The position numbers and the translations under genes are program-made. Positions 9,524-18,884 of a stretch of DNA of 64,000 nucleotides are shown piece after piece (position 1 is the stretch's first letter; each line of letters opens with the position of its first letter). The stretch spans positions 372,001-436,000 of the forward strand of contig CAVYYF010000007.1 in the NCBI GenBank assembly GCA_963772675.1, in the 5' to 3' direction. A model generated the notes under the pieces. The model saw only the letters and a program-made list of their open reading frames with translations, was not told the origin of the DNA and did no database searches. Source of the DNA: JAKAGZ01 sp963772675. GTDB lineage: Bacteria; Bacteroidota; Ignavibacteria; Ignavibacteriales; Ignavibacteriaceae.

Positions 9524-10875
9524 GTTCTGTTTTAATAATAGATGATGAAAAAGAAATTTGTGAAAGTATTCAAATGATACTTGAGTATGAAGATTATGAA
9601 GTTTCATATTCAACAAGTGCAAACGAGTGTTTAACCAAATTATTTGAAAAGGACTTTTCTGCTCTCTTGCTCGACATACAAATGCCCGAAATGAGCGGCT
9701 TTGAAGTTATCAAAAAAGTAAAGGCCAGGTATCCAAATCTTTCTGTGGTTATAATATCCGCGCACAGCAGCCTTGAAAACGCAATAAAGGCAACCAAGCT
9801 CGGTGCATTCGATTTTATCGAAAAACCAATTGATCGTGAAAAGTTACTGATCAGCATCCGGAACGCTGTTGAACAGACAAACCTGTTAAATGAAAACACC
9901 GAAATCAAAAAAATTCTTGTTGGCGATGGGCAAATTCTGGGCAAGAGTAAAGCAATCCAGAACATTCTAGAAATAATTGATAAGGTCGGTCCTCTTGATA
10001 CAAGAGTTTTAATTACAGGTGATAACGGCACAGGCAAAGAATTGGTTGCCAGAGCTTTACACAACAAAAGCAGCCGAAAAGACAAACCTTTTATTGAAGT
10101 GAATTGTGCAGCAATACCCAATGAACTAATAGAATCTGAGTTATTCGGTCACGAGAAAGGATCTTTTACAGGAGCGTCGCAACAAAGAATTGGCAAATTT
10201 GAACTGGCAAATAAAGGTACAATCTTTCTGGATGAGATTGGCGACATGAGTCTACAGGCTCAGGCAAAAGTATTAAGAGCAATTGAAGATAGTAAAATCG
10301 AAAGAGTAGGAAGCGGGAAAAAAATTGAAATTGATGTCAGAATTTTATCAGCTACAAACAAAGAGCTTAAAACAGAAATCGAGAAGGGAAACTTCAGAGA
10401 AGATCTTTATCATAGACTAAATGTTATTCCCATTCATATTCCGCCCCTTAAAGATAGAACTGAAGATATACCGATACTCGCTGAACATTTTGCAAAAGAT
10501 ATTACTGCAAAACACAAAAAGCTACCGGTAAAATTTGATGATGAAGCACTGAAACTACTTCAAATTCAGCAGTGGAGCGGAAATGTAAGAGAACTCAGAA
10601 ATATGATAGAAAGAATCATAATCATTATAGACAAAAGACAAATATCGAAAAAAGATATCGAGCTTTTATTCAGTCCGGCTAAATCAAATGTTGGAGACAT
10701 AATTGCTGACAGCAATTCATTTCAGGAATTTAAAGAGAAAGCAGAAAAAGCCTTTATTCTCAAGCAGCTCAAAAATAACGATTGGAACATTAGTAAAACC
10801 GCTGAAGTGCTTGAAATACAAAGGAGCCACCTCTATAATAAAATGAAAAAATACGAAATCGAAAAGGAAGAATGA
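9520..10875 (+). CDS. NtrC-family sigma-54-dependent response regulator
   Basis: 451 aa with the complete three-part architecture: receiver (1-~120, phospho-acceptor Asp52 in LLLDIQMPE, Lys102 in FIEKPID), AAA+ sigma-54 activation domain (~137-370) with Walker A GDNGTGKE (167-174) and the sigma-54 contact loop GSFTGA (214-219; Ser in place of the commoner Ala), and a Fis-type helix-turn-helix (~400-445, NNDWNISKTAEVLEIQRSHL). It should activate sigma-54 promoters on phosphorylation. No cognate kinase adjoins it; the multi-PAS kinase on the other strand at 11.8-14.7 kb has its own receiver. It overlaps both neighbours by 4 nt. Confidence 0.93.
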   Translation: MSSVLIIDDEKEICESIQMILEYEDYEVSYSTSANECLTKLFEKDFSALLLDIQMPEMSGFEVIKKVKARYPNLSVVIISAHSSLENAIKATKLGAFDFIEKPIDREKLLISIRNAVEQTNLLNENTEIKKILVGDGQILGKSKAIQNILEIIDKVGPLDTRVLITGDNGTGKELVARALHNKSSRKDKPFIEVNCAAIPNELIESELFGHEKGSFTGASQQRIGKFELANKGTIFLDEIGDMSLQAQAKVLRAIEDSKIERVGSGKKIEIDVRILSATNKELKTEIEKGNFREDLYHRLNVIPIHIPPLKDRTEDIPILAEHFAKDITAKHKKLPVKFDDEALKLLQIQQWSGNVRELRNMIERIIIIIDKRQISKKDIELLFSPAKSNVGDIIADSNSFQEFKEKAEKAFILKQLKNNDWNISKTAEVLEIQRSHLYNKMKKYEIEKEE

Positions 10876-10877
10876 TC

Positions 10878-11225
10878 ATGGGAAAGACTATTTTTTCTAA
10901 AATTATCAACAAAGAAATACCTGCTGATATTGTTTATGAATCAGAACTTGTACTGGCGTTTAGAGATATAAAACCACAGGCACCTGTTCATATACTTATA
11001 ATACCAAAGACGGAGATCTCAAAAGTTACTGATTTGAAACGCTTTGAACATGCAGGTTTGCTTGCCGAAATGTTCGATGTTGCAAATAAACTAGCAAAGC
11101 AAATGGGTATTGAAAAAGAGGGTTTCAGACTTGTTCTAAATTGTGGGGATAACGGCGGGCAAGAAGTATATCACTTGCATATGCACTTGCTGGGTGGCCG
11201 CAAAATGAATTGGCCTCCCGGTTGA
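10878..11225 (+). CDS. HIT-family (HinT-like) nucleotide hydrolase
   Basis: About 115 aa, opening with MGKTIFSKIINKEIPADIVY, the usual HinT N terminus, and carrying the histidine triad in YHLHMHLLGGRKMNWPPG near the C terminus. The family hydrolyses purine nucleoside phosphoramidates. An earlier in-frame ATG at 10872 overlaps the regulator stop (ATGA), but AAGGAAG at 10865-10871 is better spaced for the ATG at 10878 and that start matches the family. It is probably cotranscribed with the upstream NtrC-type regulator, and is convergent with the receiver gene at 11235. Confidence 0.9.
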   Translation: MGKTIFSKIINKEIPADIVYESELVLAFRDIKPQAPVHILIIPKTEISKVTDLKRFEHAGLLAEMFDVANKLAKQMGIEKEGFRLVLNCGDNGGQEVYHLHMHLLGGRKMNWPPG

Positions 11226-11234
11226 TTGTTTAAC

Positions 11235-11774
11235 TTACATCTCCGCTGAAAATATTTTCATCAAGGAATATAGCATTTTTTCCTTAAAAATTGGTTTTGA
11301 TATAAACTCACTGAACCCTGTCGCTATGAACTTTTCTTTATCTCCAGGAAGTACATAAGCAGTGACAGCTATGATGGGAACATTTTCATGAGTGGGCATT
11401 TTTCGAATTAACTTTAATGCATCCAGGCCATTATATTCCCCCTGAAGATTTATATCCATAACAATAAAATCAAAACTATCACTGTCCAATAAAGGTAAAG
11501 CTTCTTCAAAACTAACCGCAAATTTAATTTCCTTTAACTCTTTCATTTGAACTTTGAAAAGTATCTGAGAATCTACCTGATCTTCGATATAGAGACATCT
11601 TAATTTTGATAAATCAATTTTAATTGGAGTATCACCTGAAACTGAGCTATCAGTCTCTTCCTCATTTTTAATTTCATCAACTATAGCTTCGAAATCTGAT
11701 GCTAGCTCTTGTTCGGCTTCCAATTCAGTATCACTCGCAGTTTCCTGTTCCTGATCAGCTTCCAATAGTTTCAC
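11235..11774 (-). CDS. Response-regulator receiver, split from the upstream hybrid kinase
   Basis: 179 aa: an acidic leader (LLEADQEQETASDTELEAEQ) followed by a CheY-like receiver (~55-179) with the acidic pair IED, phospho-acceptor Asp in FIVMDINLQG, conserved Thr/Ala in AVTAYV and Lys in FISKPI. The acidic leader is the next repeat unit of the kinase tail encoded in the preceding frame, so this was the C-terminal receiver of a hybrid kinase of about 1150 aa. A GTG at 11774 could still start translation, overlapping the kinase stop by about 20 nt. The receiver itself looks functional. Confidence 0.8.
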   Translation of the reverse strand: MKLLEADQEQETASDTELEAEQELASDFEAIVDEIKNEEETDSSVSGDTPIKIDLSKLRCLYIEDQVDSQILFKVQMKELKEIKFAVSFEEALPLLDSDSFDFIVMDINLQGEYNGLDALKLIRKMPTHENVPIIAVTAYVLPGDKEKFIATGFSEFISKPIFKEKMLYSLMKIFSAEM

Positions 11775-11850
11775 TCACAGATTCCTGTGCCTGATCAGTT
11801 TCCAATTCAGTTTCACTCACAGCCTCCTCTGCCTGATCAGCTTCCAATTC
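11701..11850 (-). repeat. Imperfect 42-bp tandem repeats encoding acidic 14-residue units
   Basis: The kinase-receiver linker consists of repeated units such as ELEADQAEEAVSET, ELETDQAQESVSET and LLEADQEQETASDT. On the given strand the core CTGATCAG recurs at 11751, 11791 and 11833, spacings of 40 and 42. The short period reveals a 2-bp deletion (GA of ACTGAATT) in one unit, which is exactly what throws kinase and receiver into different frames. Repeat slippage is a plausible cause. Confidence 0.8.
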
Positions 11851-14685
11851 TTTAAGTTCCTCTTCAATTGTATTAAGATCTTGTTTTACTTCCGAAGCTG
11901 ACTCATCTGTCAGTTCTTCTATAGCCTGTTCAATTTTGCCATCGTTAATTTCAACTTTAACTGGTTCAGGTTTTTCATTTTTTCTAAATTCAATCGGGAA
12001 AATAAAAAATAAGTCCTCATTATTATCCACTACTGATATTTCGGCTTTCCCATTTAATATCCTCAAAATTGCTTTGGCAAGTTCGAGACTTAGCCTGGAA
12101 ATACCGAATTCTTTAGAATCGAATTTCTCACCAAGGAACCCATTTTTATAGAATTCAAATAAATACTTAGTAGCATGGTCATAATTATCTTTGATGGAAA
12201 CGATAAATTCATTTTCATTTTTAGGATAAGCTGAGAAATATATTTTCTTTTCCCTGGTTAAGCCAACAGCAAATTTTACCAACAGACTAATAAGATTCTG
12301 AAATCTTTCCCTATCTGTCTTAAATTTAAGTGAGGACGATATTTTGCCATAAGCAAACTCTATCTCTTTCGGTCCCGTAATTTGTTTAATATTGCTTTGA
12401 AGTTCTTCTATGATTTCAGTAGCTGCCACTGTTGAAATGTTCAGATCAATATTGTTTTTTTGAATATTAGAATACTCTATGACCCCATTCATCGTATTGA
12501 GCAATCTTTCCCTGTTTTGATTAACGATATCAGCCGACTCTTTTTGCTCAGGAGTTAAGTTGCTAATACTGTCGGTTAAATCCTGAACAAAACCAAGAAT
12601 AACATTTATGGGTGTTAATATTTCGTGAAATAAACCGGATAGGAATGAAGGCTCCACTTTTTCAGAATATCCAGAAGTAACAGTTGCAAAAGTGTTTTCA
12701 ACCGGTTTCTCAATAAAAACCTCATTGACAACTTCCTTAGTCTCTAAAGAAGGCTCTTCTTTCTTTTTCACTAATATAGTATAAGATTCTGTTTCATTTT
12801 TATAATTAAGAACAGGAACTGCAGTAAGTTCAGCTTCAAAAGATTCACCATCCGAACTTTTCATACTGACGTTTAATGACACTACATCTTTTAGCGGGTC
12901 CTTAAAGACAGAAGTATTTACGTTACCACGGTCCTCATCAATCAAATATGAAGCAAAAGAACTGTCTTTAAAATCTGCTTTTTTATGCCCCAGCTTCTCG
13001 CAAGCGGTCTCATTTACAAATGAAATAAATCCACCTGTATCTGTTACAAATATCAGGTTATCATTATTGTCGAATATAGCATCAAACGATTTATTTTTTT
13101 TCTCAAGTTCAAGCTTTTCTGTAACGTCCCTGATTATATTAAATTGGGCGTCACTGTCGTTATGCTTAAATGCCCTTTTGTTCAATTCTACAAAAACAGA
13201 AGAGCCGTCTTTTCTTTTATGTCTGTAAGGACCCGAAAATTTGTCTTCATCGAGTTCATTTTTTGAGGTATCTAAAAGAGTTTGTATATCCTCTGTTGTA
13301 TAAAGATCAGTAAGATCCATCTGGAGAAACTCGTCTTTAGTATACCCATAAAGATCAAGTGCCGCACTATTAACATCAAGAAATCTTAAATTTTCAGTGT
13401 CATAAATAAAAATCGGTTCAGGATTATTATCTACTAATAATTCGTACATTTTACCTTTCCTTACAAATAATTTTCCCGGATCAAAATACTCTTCTAAATT
13501 TTCAATAAAAATTGAAATGCCTTCAAATTCAAATTTATCATTATAAATTTTGTTAAGCTGAAGAGAAATTTCACCTGAATATATTTTTTTAAACTTTTTT
13601 TGACTATCTAGTTCATATTTTTTTGTGTCTGCTGAAGATAAAATAAATTGGTCAATTATTCCAACTATATCTTCCGGCAATATCTTATTATAACTTAATC
13701 TCCTTAAATCAGGAAATTCATTCTCAAATAATTTACGAAATTCTTCAGTGGCTTGCTTAAATATTCCCTCCTTATCGATTAATGCAATAGGTTTTGGGAA
13801 AAACTGTAATAAATTATCGGCTGAATTAAAAATATCTGAAATCCCTGCCTCCTGAGCAGGCAAGGCAACTGACTGCGTAACCCCTATTATAGCTAATACA
13901 TTATTATCAACATCACTTAATGGGATTTCAATTGTTTGATAATTCTTTCTCGCATTAAATGTATTCAAAGGCATACCCTCAACAATTAAGCAGTTCAGGG
14001 ATTTTTGAAGGTATGAAACCAACGAATTCTGGAACTCAATCATATGAGCAGGTAAAAATGAATTAACCGGCTTTCCCTCTACCTGTGAAATAGAAACTCC
14101 CAGGTTGTTAGCCAATTTATCATTCAAGATCTGATAATTTCCTTCTATATCCTGGATCCAGAACAGTTCATCAAGATTATCTATTGCTTTTTGAACTTTT
14201 TCTTTTCCTATGTAAGTAAATGGATAAAGAGATTTTATTTCCTCAAGTATATCCAGAATCTCTGTATTATGAATTATCTCTTTAAAATCTTTAGTCTTAA
14301 CAATTACTTCTGTTATACCTCCAATTACTAATCTATTTTTATCCGTTTTGATTCTGCAAAAAATAAAGTCAGTATCTTTTTCTATATAAGAATTCAATAT
14401 TAACGCAGCATCAAGATCATCGCCGGATTGAAGTATAAACTTCATACCGATTGTGATTGGCTGCTTTATAGGCAGCTTTTGAGTAATGATTAATTTTAGT
14501 TCTTCTGCAGAAGCATCGTCAAGGTTGGAAAATATATCTCCTCTTTGATCACTGAGCCCCAATAATTGAGAAGCTTCGTCATTATATGATAATATTTTAC
14601 CATTTACATCTAATACCAAAAATGGGGCATTGAGATGCTGAATCAGTGCTTCGAATAAATTACTTGATTTATTTTCTGCATCCAA
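11755..14685 (-). CDS. Soluble multi-PAS sensor histidine kinase with degenerate ATPase domain
   Basis: 976 aa with no membrane segments. About five PAS-like domains (roughly 8-100, 160-275, 285-400, 415-530, 535-650; the fourth has the clearest sequence, PEPIFIYDTENLRFLDVNSA) precede a dimerisation domain with FHEILTPINVILGF, where the phospho-acceptor His is kept. The following HATPase region is degenerate: the N-box reads NLISLLVKFAVGLT without the Mg-binding Asn, G1 reads KDNYDHATKY instead of DxGxG, and G2 reads FGISRLSLELAK without GxGxG. ATP binding is therefore doubtful. The tail is made of acidic repeats and runs out of frame (stop at 11755) because of a 2-bp deletion, cutting off the receiver encoded at 11235-11774. 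Confidence 0.82.
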   Translation of the reverse strand: MDAENKSSNLFEALIQHLNAPFLVLDVNGKILSYNDEASQLLGLSDQRGDIFSNLDDASAEELKLIITQKLPIKQPITIGMKFILQSGDDLDAALILNSYIEKDTDFIFCRIKTDKNRLVIGGITEVIVKTKDFKEIIHNTEILDILEEIKSLYPFTYIGKEKVQKAIDNLDELFWIQDIEGNYQILNDKLANNLGVSISQVEGKPVNSFLPAHMIEFQNSLVSYLQKSLNCLIVEGMPLNTFNARKNYQTIEIPLSDVDNNVLAIIGVTQSVALPAQEAGISDIFNSADNLLQFFPKPIALIDKEGIFKQATEEFRKLFENEFPDLRRLSYNKILPEDIVGIIDQFILSSADTKKYELDSQKKFKKIYSGEISLQLNKIYNDKFEFEGISIFIENLEEYFDPGKLFVRKGKMYELLVDNNPEPIFIYDTENLRFLDVNSAALDLYGYTKDEFLQMDLTDLYTTEDIQTLLDTSKNELDEDKFSGPYRHKRKDGSSVFVELNKRAFKHNDSDAQFNIIRDVTEKLELEKKNKSFDAIFDNNDNLIFVTDTGGFISFVNETACEKLGHKKADFKDSSFASYLIDEDRGNVNTSVFKDPLKDVVSLNVSMKSSDGESFEAELTAVPVLNYKNETESYTILVKKKEEPSLETKEVVNEVFIEKPVENTFATVTSGYSEKVEPSFLSGLFHEILTPINVILGFVQDLTDSISNLTPEQKESADIVNQNRERLLNTMNGVIEYSNIQKNNIDLNISTVAATEIIEELQSNIKQITGPKEIEFAYGKISSSLKFKTDRERFQNLISLLVKFAVGLTREKKIYFSAYPKNENEFIVSIKDNYDHATKYLFEFYKNGFLGEKFDSKEFGISRLSLELAKAILRILNGKAEISVVDNNEDLFFIFPIEFRKNEKPEPVKVEINDGKIEQAIEELTDESASEVKQDLNTIEEELKELEADQAEEAVSETELETDQAQESVSETIGS

Positions 14686-14945
14686 TATTTACCATCATCA
14701 TTTATTTTGTGTAATTATATTTTAATAGATACTGCATAATTTAATAAATAACCCCCTATTTATTTGTTACTCATTGAAAGATACAAACCCGGATTGGTTT
14801 AATAACTATGAATCCGGAATTAAACACTGCCTATACCTAGTTTTGTTAACTATTAAGGCCCTATGAATTTGGTCGATTATAATCAAGATAATAGGTCCTT
14901 GACTCATTCGGCTTCATGTCATTAATATATACATAGACTACCTTA

Positions 14946-16757
14946 CTAATCTTTATCATAATCGAAAGTGGCCTTTTTAGTACCAATGATTTCTGTGCTT
15001 AAAACAATATTGCTGGCCGGTGCATTTATCTCAAGTTGTATGACAAGATTATTAACTGTAAAAGTTCCCGGGTTAGAAATTGTTAAAGCTATTCTCTTCG
15101 GACCTCTTTGATCTGTTCTTATTTGTACATTACTTTTCTCAGCATACCATTTTTGAATGTCATCACCTGTGGCAATCCAGAAATTTTTCTTCTTTAGCTC
15201 ATTAATTACCTTCCCAACTACTTTTATATTAGAAGTATCACACTGGTATTCTGTGTGCATCTTAAACACATACATTCCACCTTCAAAAAGTATTCTATCA
15301 ACATCTTCCTGATATGTATAGTATTGAAATTCAGGTTGAGTTAAACCAAAATCGCGGATAATTTCATAATCATCACGGGCTGTTTTGGTCATAGTCGTAA
15401 TTCTTTTACCGCCAATAATTATATTCTTAGGCACGGAGCGGTCCGTCAAGGAATCAGTCAAAACATAGTTGTAGCCGTCATTAATTAATGCTCTTAAAGT
15501 ATTTTGATCAAATAATCCATGGTATGGTATTGTACCAACTACTTTCTCTCCAGTTATTCCCTTAAGCACAGCTTTTGCATTATTCAATTTCTGAACCTGA
15601 GTATCATAATCATTAAGTGAATTAATAGTGTCGTTAATTGAACTCAAATAACCTATATCAACAAGAGAAGCTATTTCACCGTATCTTGATAATGATCTTA
15701 TTAGCTCTTTGTTCGATTTTGCAATATCAGAATTAATAAAAAATGTTGCCTTCACTTTCTTTACTTTTAATACACTTAATAAATTTTGAATATTATACTG
15801 ATCCTTATTTACTACGGGAGCAATCATAGCTGCGGCATCATAACCTGCAGGCCAGTCTTTTGCGAAGGCGATTGGTTTATATGTTAACCATTTAATTGAA
15901 TTATTAAATAACTTATCAAAGTATACATAGTCATCTTGAGCACCAACAATAGAATTTATCTCGAAACCCATCCAGACAAATCGGCCTTTTCCGTATGTAC
16001 CGGAAGCAATGCCTGCACTCTTTCTTATATTTTCTCTGACCAATCCACTATCTACTTTATAATTATACCAAAAGCTGACTTGGGTAGTTCTAGGCTCCAT
16101 CACTTCTGCAGCAATTGGCCTGTCCCACGTTGCAACTCTCAGCGGATAACCCGTTGGGATATTCGCAGTAATAGGCAAATTTCCTCTTAATGTATGAAGT
16201 TTCGTGAACTTATCGTTATTAATTTCCTTTTTGAAGTTTAATCCAAAAACTTCTGTAAAGAAGTTCCATCCTCTCCACTTACCGTCGTCAGAGTAAGAAG
16301 CGGTACCACTTGTTGCAAATATGCTTCCTCCACCATCAATGTATTTTTTAATTTCACTTATTTCTTTATCGCTCAATGACCTTGAGCTTGGTAGAACCAA
16401 GAGATTATATTTAGCGATCTGGCCAAGTTCAATGGTTTTATCTGTAATGATATCGTATTTCGATTTAGAATTATCTAAGAACCTTTCCCATGTAGTAATA
16501 TTATCATTTAAAGATGTATTTCCTTCCGGCAGCATATTTTCAGTATACTGCGAATATAATACACCTACTGTCGGTTCATTACTATTTAGAATACCTTTTA
16601 TAACATTTGTGTCCGGGATTAATTCTTTCGCATCAAATGAACCGTATACTCCCTGCAGAATAAAAAAATAAGTCAATACTGCGCCGACTAAGAAAACTAG
16701 TCCGCTTAAAAGAATAAGGCCCTGGTTAATGCCACCCTTTTTCTTTTTTATCGCCAC
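14946..16757 (-). CDS. Membrane-anchored NodB-like polysaccharide deacetylase homologue, active site degenerate
   Basis: 603 aa. One N-terminal TM (about 14-36), a GATase1-like domain (~60-290: VGVLYSQYTENM, YNLLVLPSSRSLSDKEI, YIDGGGSIFATSG), then a NodB/CE4-like barrel (~300-520) and a beta-rich C-terminal domain. Metal-dependent deacetylases have TFDDG and HxxxH; here the first reads AAAMIAPVV and the second GEIASLVDIGYLS, so the catalytic Asp pair and the metal His are missing, though IPYHG and FKMHTEYQ at later motif positions remain. The position next to a GT2 synthase and a TPR/barrel exporter matches PgaB or PelA. A binding or scaffold role is more likely than catalysis. Confidence 0.7.
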   Translation of the reverse strand: MAIKKKKGGINQGLILLSGLVFLVGAVLTYFFILQGVYGSFDAKELIPDTNVIKGILNSNEPTVGVLYSQYTENMLPEGNTSLNDNITTWERFLDNSKSKYDIITDKTIELGQIAKYNLLVLPSSRSLSDKEISEIKKYIDGGGSIFATSGTASYSDDGKWRGWNFFTEVFGLNFKKEINNDKFTKLHTLRGNLPITANIPTGYPLRVATWDRPIAAEVMEPRTTQVSFWYNYKVDSGLVRENIRKSAGIASGTYGKGRFVWMGFEINSIVGAQDDYVYFDKLFNNSIKWLTYKPIAFAKDWPAGYDAAAMIAPVVNKDQYNIQNLLSVLKVKKVKATFFINSDIAKSNKELIRSLSRYGEIASLVDIGYLSSINDTINSLNDYDTQVQKLNNAKAVLKGITGEKVVGTIPYHGLFDQNTLRALINDGYNYVLTDSLTDRSVPKNIIIGGKRITTMTKTARDDYEIIRDFGLTQPEFQYYTYQEDVDRILFEGGMYVFKMHTEYQCDTSNIKVVGKVINELKKKNFWIATGDDIQKWYAEKSNVQIRTDQRGPKRIALTISNPGTFTVNNLVIQLEINAPASNIVLSTEIIGTKKATFDYDKD

Positions 16758-17188
16758 TTAAGAGCTCCTGTCTTTTTGCTATCTTCCTGTGGAGTTACAT
16801 AACCTTCAGAAGTATACTTCAAGAACTTTGAACCGGTAGATTTAACCCGGCTTCTTTCGGATGCAACTGCAGCCTCTTTAGATTTTTCAGCATTGTACTG
16901 CTGAGGCTGGGGTGTAAATTTCGCTTGTGACGCCTGTTTTTCTTGGCTCATAAATATCGGCTGTCGCTGAGATGCGTAGCCAGAGGATTTTTCAGCGTAA
17001 ACAGGAAATTGTTCCTGCCCTGCTGCAGGTGTCACCAGTTCGCCTTTAACTTCTGCTGGTTTAGGCACAGTAGTCCGCACTTCTTTTGCTTCTCTAACCT
17101 TATAGAGAATATAAGCGCCGATTGCCAATATAAACGTACTTATTGTTGCAACCAGAATGATTGTTGATAAAATAGGAATTAGTTCCAT
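16748..17188 (-). CDS. Small single-TM protein of the polysaccharide locus
   Basis: 146 aa: one N-terminal transmembrane helix (about 5-30, PILSTIILVATISTFILAIG) followed by a basic, Gln/Ser/Ala-rich, probably disordered cytoplasmic tail. No family is recognised. It overlaps the NodB-like gene by 10 nt and follows the GT2 gene after about 40 nt, so it is translationally linked to the synthase. A role as an accessory subunit of the synthase, like the small PgaD protein, is an inference from position only. Confidence 0.7.
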   Translation of the reverse strand: MELIPILSTIILVATISTFILAIGAYILYKVREAKEVRTTVPKPAEVKGELVTPAAGQEQFPVYAEKSSGYASQRQPIFMSQEKQASQAKFTPQPQQYNAEKSKEAAVASERSRVKSTGSKFLKYTSEGYVTPQEDSKKTGALKWR

Positions 17189-17228
17189 AATGCCCTCATA
17201 AAGTTTGATTTATTTATAATTAAATCTT

Positions 17229-18626
17229 TCATCTGCTAGCTCCGACTCTTTCTAGTTTTCCCCAAGTCATCCTTACGCCCAAAAATTCCTCAATCGTAGA
17301 CATAAGTTTGCTAACATCTATTATAAGAATGAAAAACATTCTATAAATTAAAGAGTAACCCACCAATCTGAATTCTTCCTTTTCAACAGCAACACAGTAC
17401 AAAGCTGTAACAAGATCAAGAAATGCAAGCCCAGCCCACCAGAAAAAGATTAGTGATGTAAATCCAAAAAAGACAGCTGCAATTATAAAGAACAGATTTG
17501 CAGCTATATTCATTGCCGGCCATATTAATGCTTCATAGAACATTGTCCAGAGGATAAATGTATCGCCAAAATTGATCGTTGGATTAAACATCAGCTTTTT
17601 ATGTTTTCTGATTGACTGCAATATTCCCCTTGTCCATCTATAACGCTGTTTCAAAAGCTGCGGCAATTTTTCAGGTGCTTCAGTGTATGAAATAGAATTG
17701 GGTTCATAATATATTTTCCAGCCGTTGGCCAATATCTTAAGTGTTAAATCTGCGTCCTCGGCAAATGTGTCGCTTGAATAGTACCCTGCCTCTTCAATTG
17801 CTCTTTTTCTGAACAATCCTATAGGGCCGGGAATTATATTAACTAATTTTACAAAGCTCTGGGCACTCCTTGCCATATTCAGGCCTTCGATATATTCTAA
17901 TGCCTGAAGATCTGTAAATAACTTCCCTCTGTTAAGTACTTTTACATTTCCTGCAACGGCACCTATTTCCGGATTTGTAAAGTGTCTTACAGCAACATTT
18001 ATGGAATTAGGAGTTAACTGACTATCGCCATCCATACAAAGCACAATTTCCGCTTTCGAATGTTTTATACCTGCATTGAGAGCCTGTGACTTTCCACCAT
18101 TAGGTTTATTTATAAGCGAAACCTTAATATTTCCCCTTAATCCTTTTTGATATCCTACCAGGGTTTCAGCAACTTCTTTTGTTTTATCAGTTGATCCATC
18201 ATTTACAATAATAATCTCATAATTTGAATAGTCAAGTTCTAATAAAGATTTTACAGAATCTACAACTACTTTCTCCTCATTATAAACGGGAACTATAATA
18301 GAGACGAATGGGAAAAAACGCGCTGTCGATTTATATGTGTATTCGTTTACATACATATACGCCATTACAAGAATAGCAAAGTACCTGAACAATAACACAA
18401 AAAGAAAAATTATCAGTGCAACAATTGTTGCATATTCAATTAGGGAGGATGTTGTAAGTATAGTATCAGGTATTGTATAAATAATGACCAGGATAAGTAA
18501 TATAGACAAGAGCCCTGAAACTAAAATTCTTCTTAACAACTTACCTTCAGAATTATTATCATTCTGTTTATCCCTGATATTTTTTAGAATTATTGGCGCT
18601 CTTTTAACCGGCTGTTTTCTTTGCAT
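17229..18626 (-). CDS. Processive GT2 glycosyltransferase (PgaC/BcsA-like polysaccharide synthase)
   Basis: 465 aa. Two N-terminal TM helices (~33-52, ~63-92), a cytosolic GT-A domain and C-terminal TM helices (~350-440). Processive family-2 residues are all present: Asp143 in IVNDGSTDKT, the nucleotide-sugar motif DGD (199-201), the catalytic ED of FAEDADLTL (290-291) and QRYRW (327-331), the QxxRW motif that holds the growing chain. Enzymes of this type build cellulose, poly-N-acetylglucosamine or hyaluronan and pass the chain through the inner membrane. No PilZ domain is present. The sugar is unknown; the neighbours favour a PNAG- or Pel-like exopolysaccharide. Confidence 0.9.
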   Translation of the reverse strand: MQRKQPVKRAPIILKNIRDKQNDNNSEGKLLRRILVSGLLSILLILVIIYTIPDTILTTSSLIEYATIVALIIFLFVLLFRYFAILVMAYMYVNEYTYKSTARFFPFVSIIVPVYNEEKVVVDSVKSLLELDYSNYEIIIVNDGSTDKTKEVAETLVGYQKGLRGNIKVSLINKPNGGKSQALNAGIKHSKAEIVLCMDGDSQLTPNSINVAVRHFTNPEIGAVAGNVKVLNRGKLFTDLQALEYIEGLNMARSAQSFVKLVNIIPGPIGLFRKRAIEEAGYYSSDTFAEDADLTLKILANGWKIYYEPNSISYTEAPEKLPQLLKQRYRWTRGILQSIRKHKKLMFNPTINFGDTFILWTMFYEALIWPAMNIAANLFFIIAAVFFGFTSLIFFWWAGLAFLDLVTALYCVAVEKEEFRLVGYSLIYRMFFILIIDVSKLMSTIEEFLGVRMTWGKLERVGASR

Positions 18627-18884
18627 GTTAGTCTACATTTTTTGAATTAGTAATACAATAATAAAGCCACACAAAAATGGGTAATAATTAAATATTTCTA
18701 TCTCCGCCTTTGTAACAGATTTAGATAAAAATCAATTATGTCTCAATATTAAACAACAATGAAAAAATTTCACCTCTTTAATTAGACGTAAAAAAGTGTT
18801 TAAGATCGGCCAATTTCTGTCGATATTAGCCCGATAACCGTTTAACTTAAAGGCTTTAATGCCCTAGAGAATTTTATATTATTA

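Noticed and set aside
11755..11774. Programmed ribosomal frameshift between kinase and receiver
   Set aside because: No slippery heptamer is visible and the 40-versus-42 nt repeat spacing directly shows a 2-bp deletion.
14789..14817. Hairpin CCGGATT / AATCCGG after the NodB-like gene as a terminator
   Set aside because: The loop is 15 nt and there is no T-run on the transcribed strand.
18627..18884. Cyclic di-GMP (GEMM) riboswitch before the GT2 synthase
   Set aside because: The conserved GEMM core sequence and tetraloop receptor could not be found on either strand.
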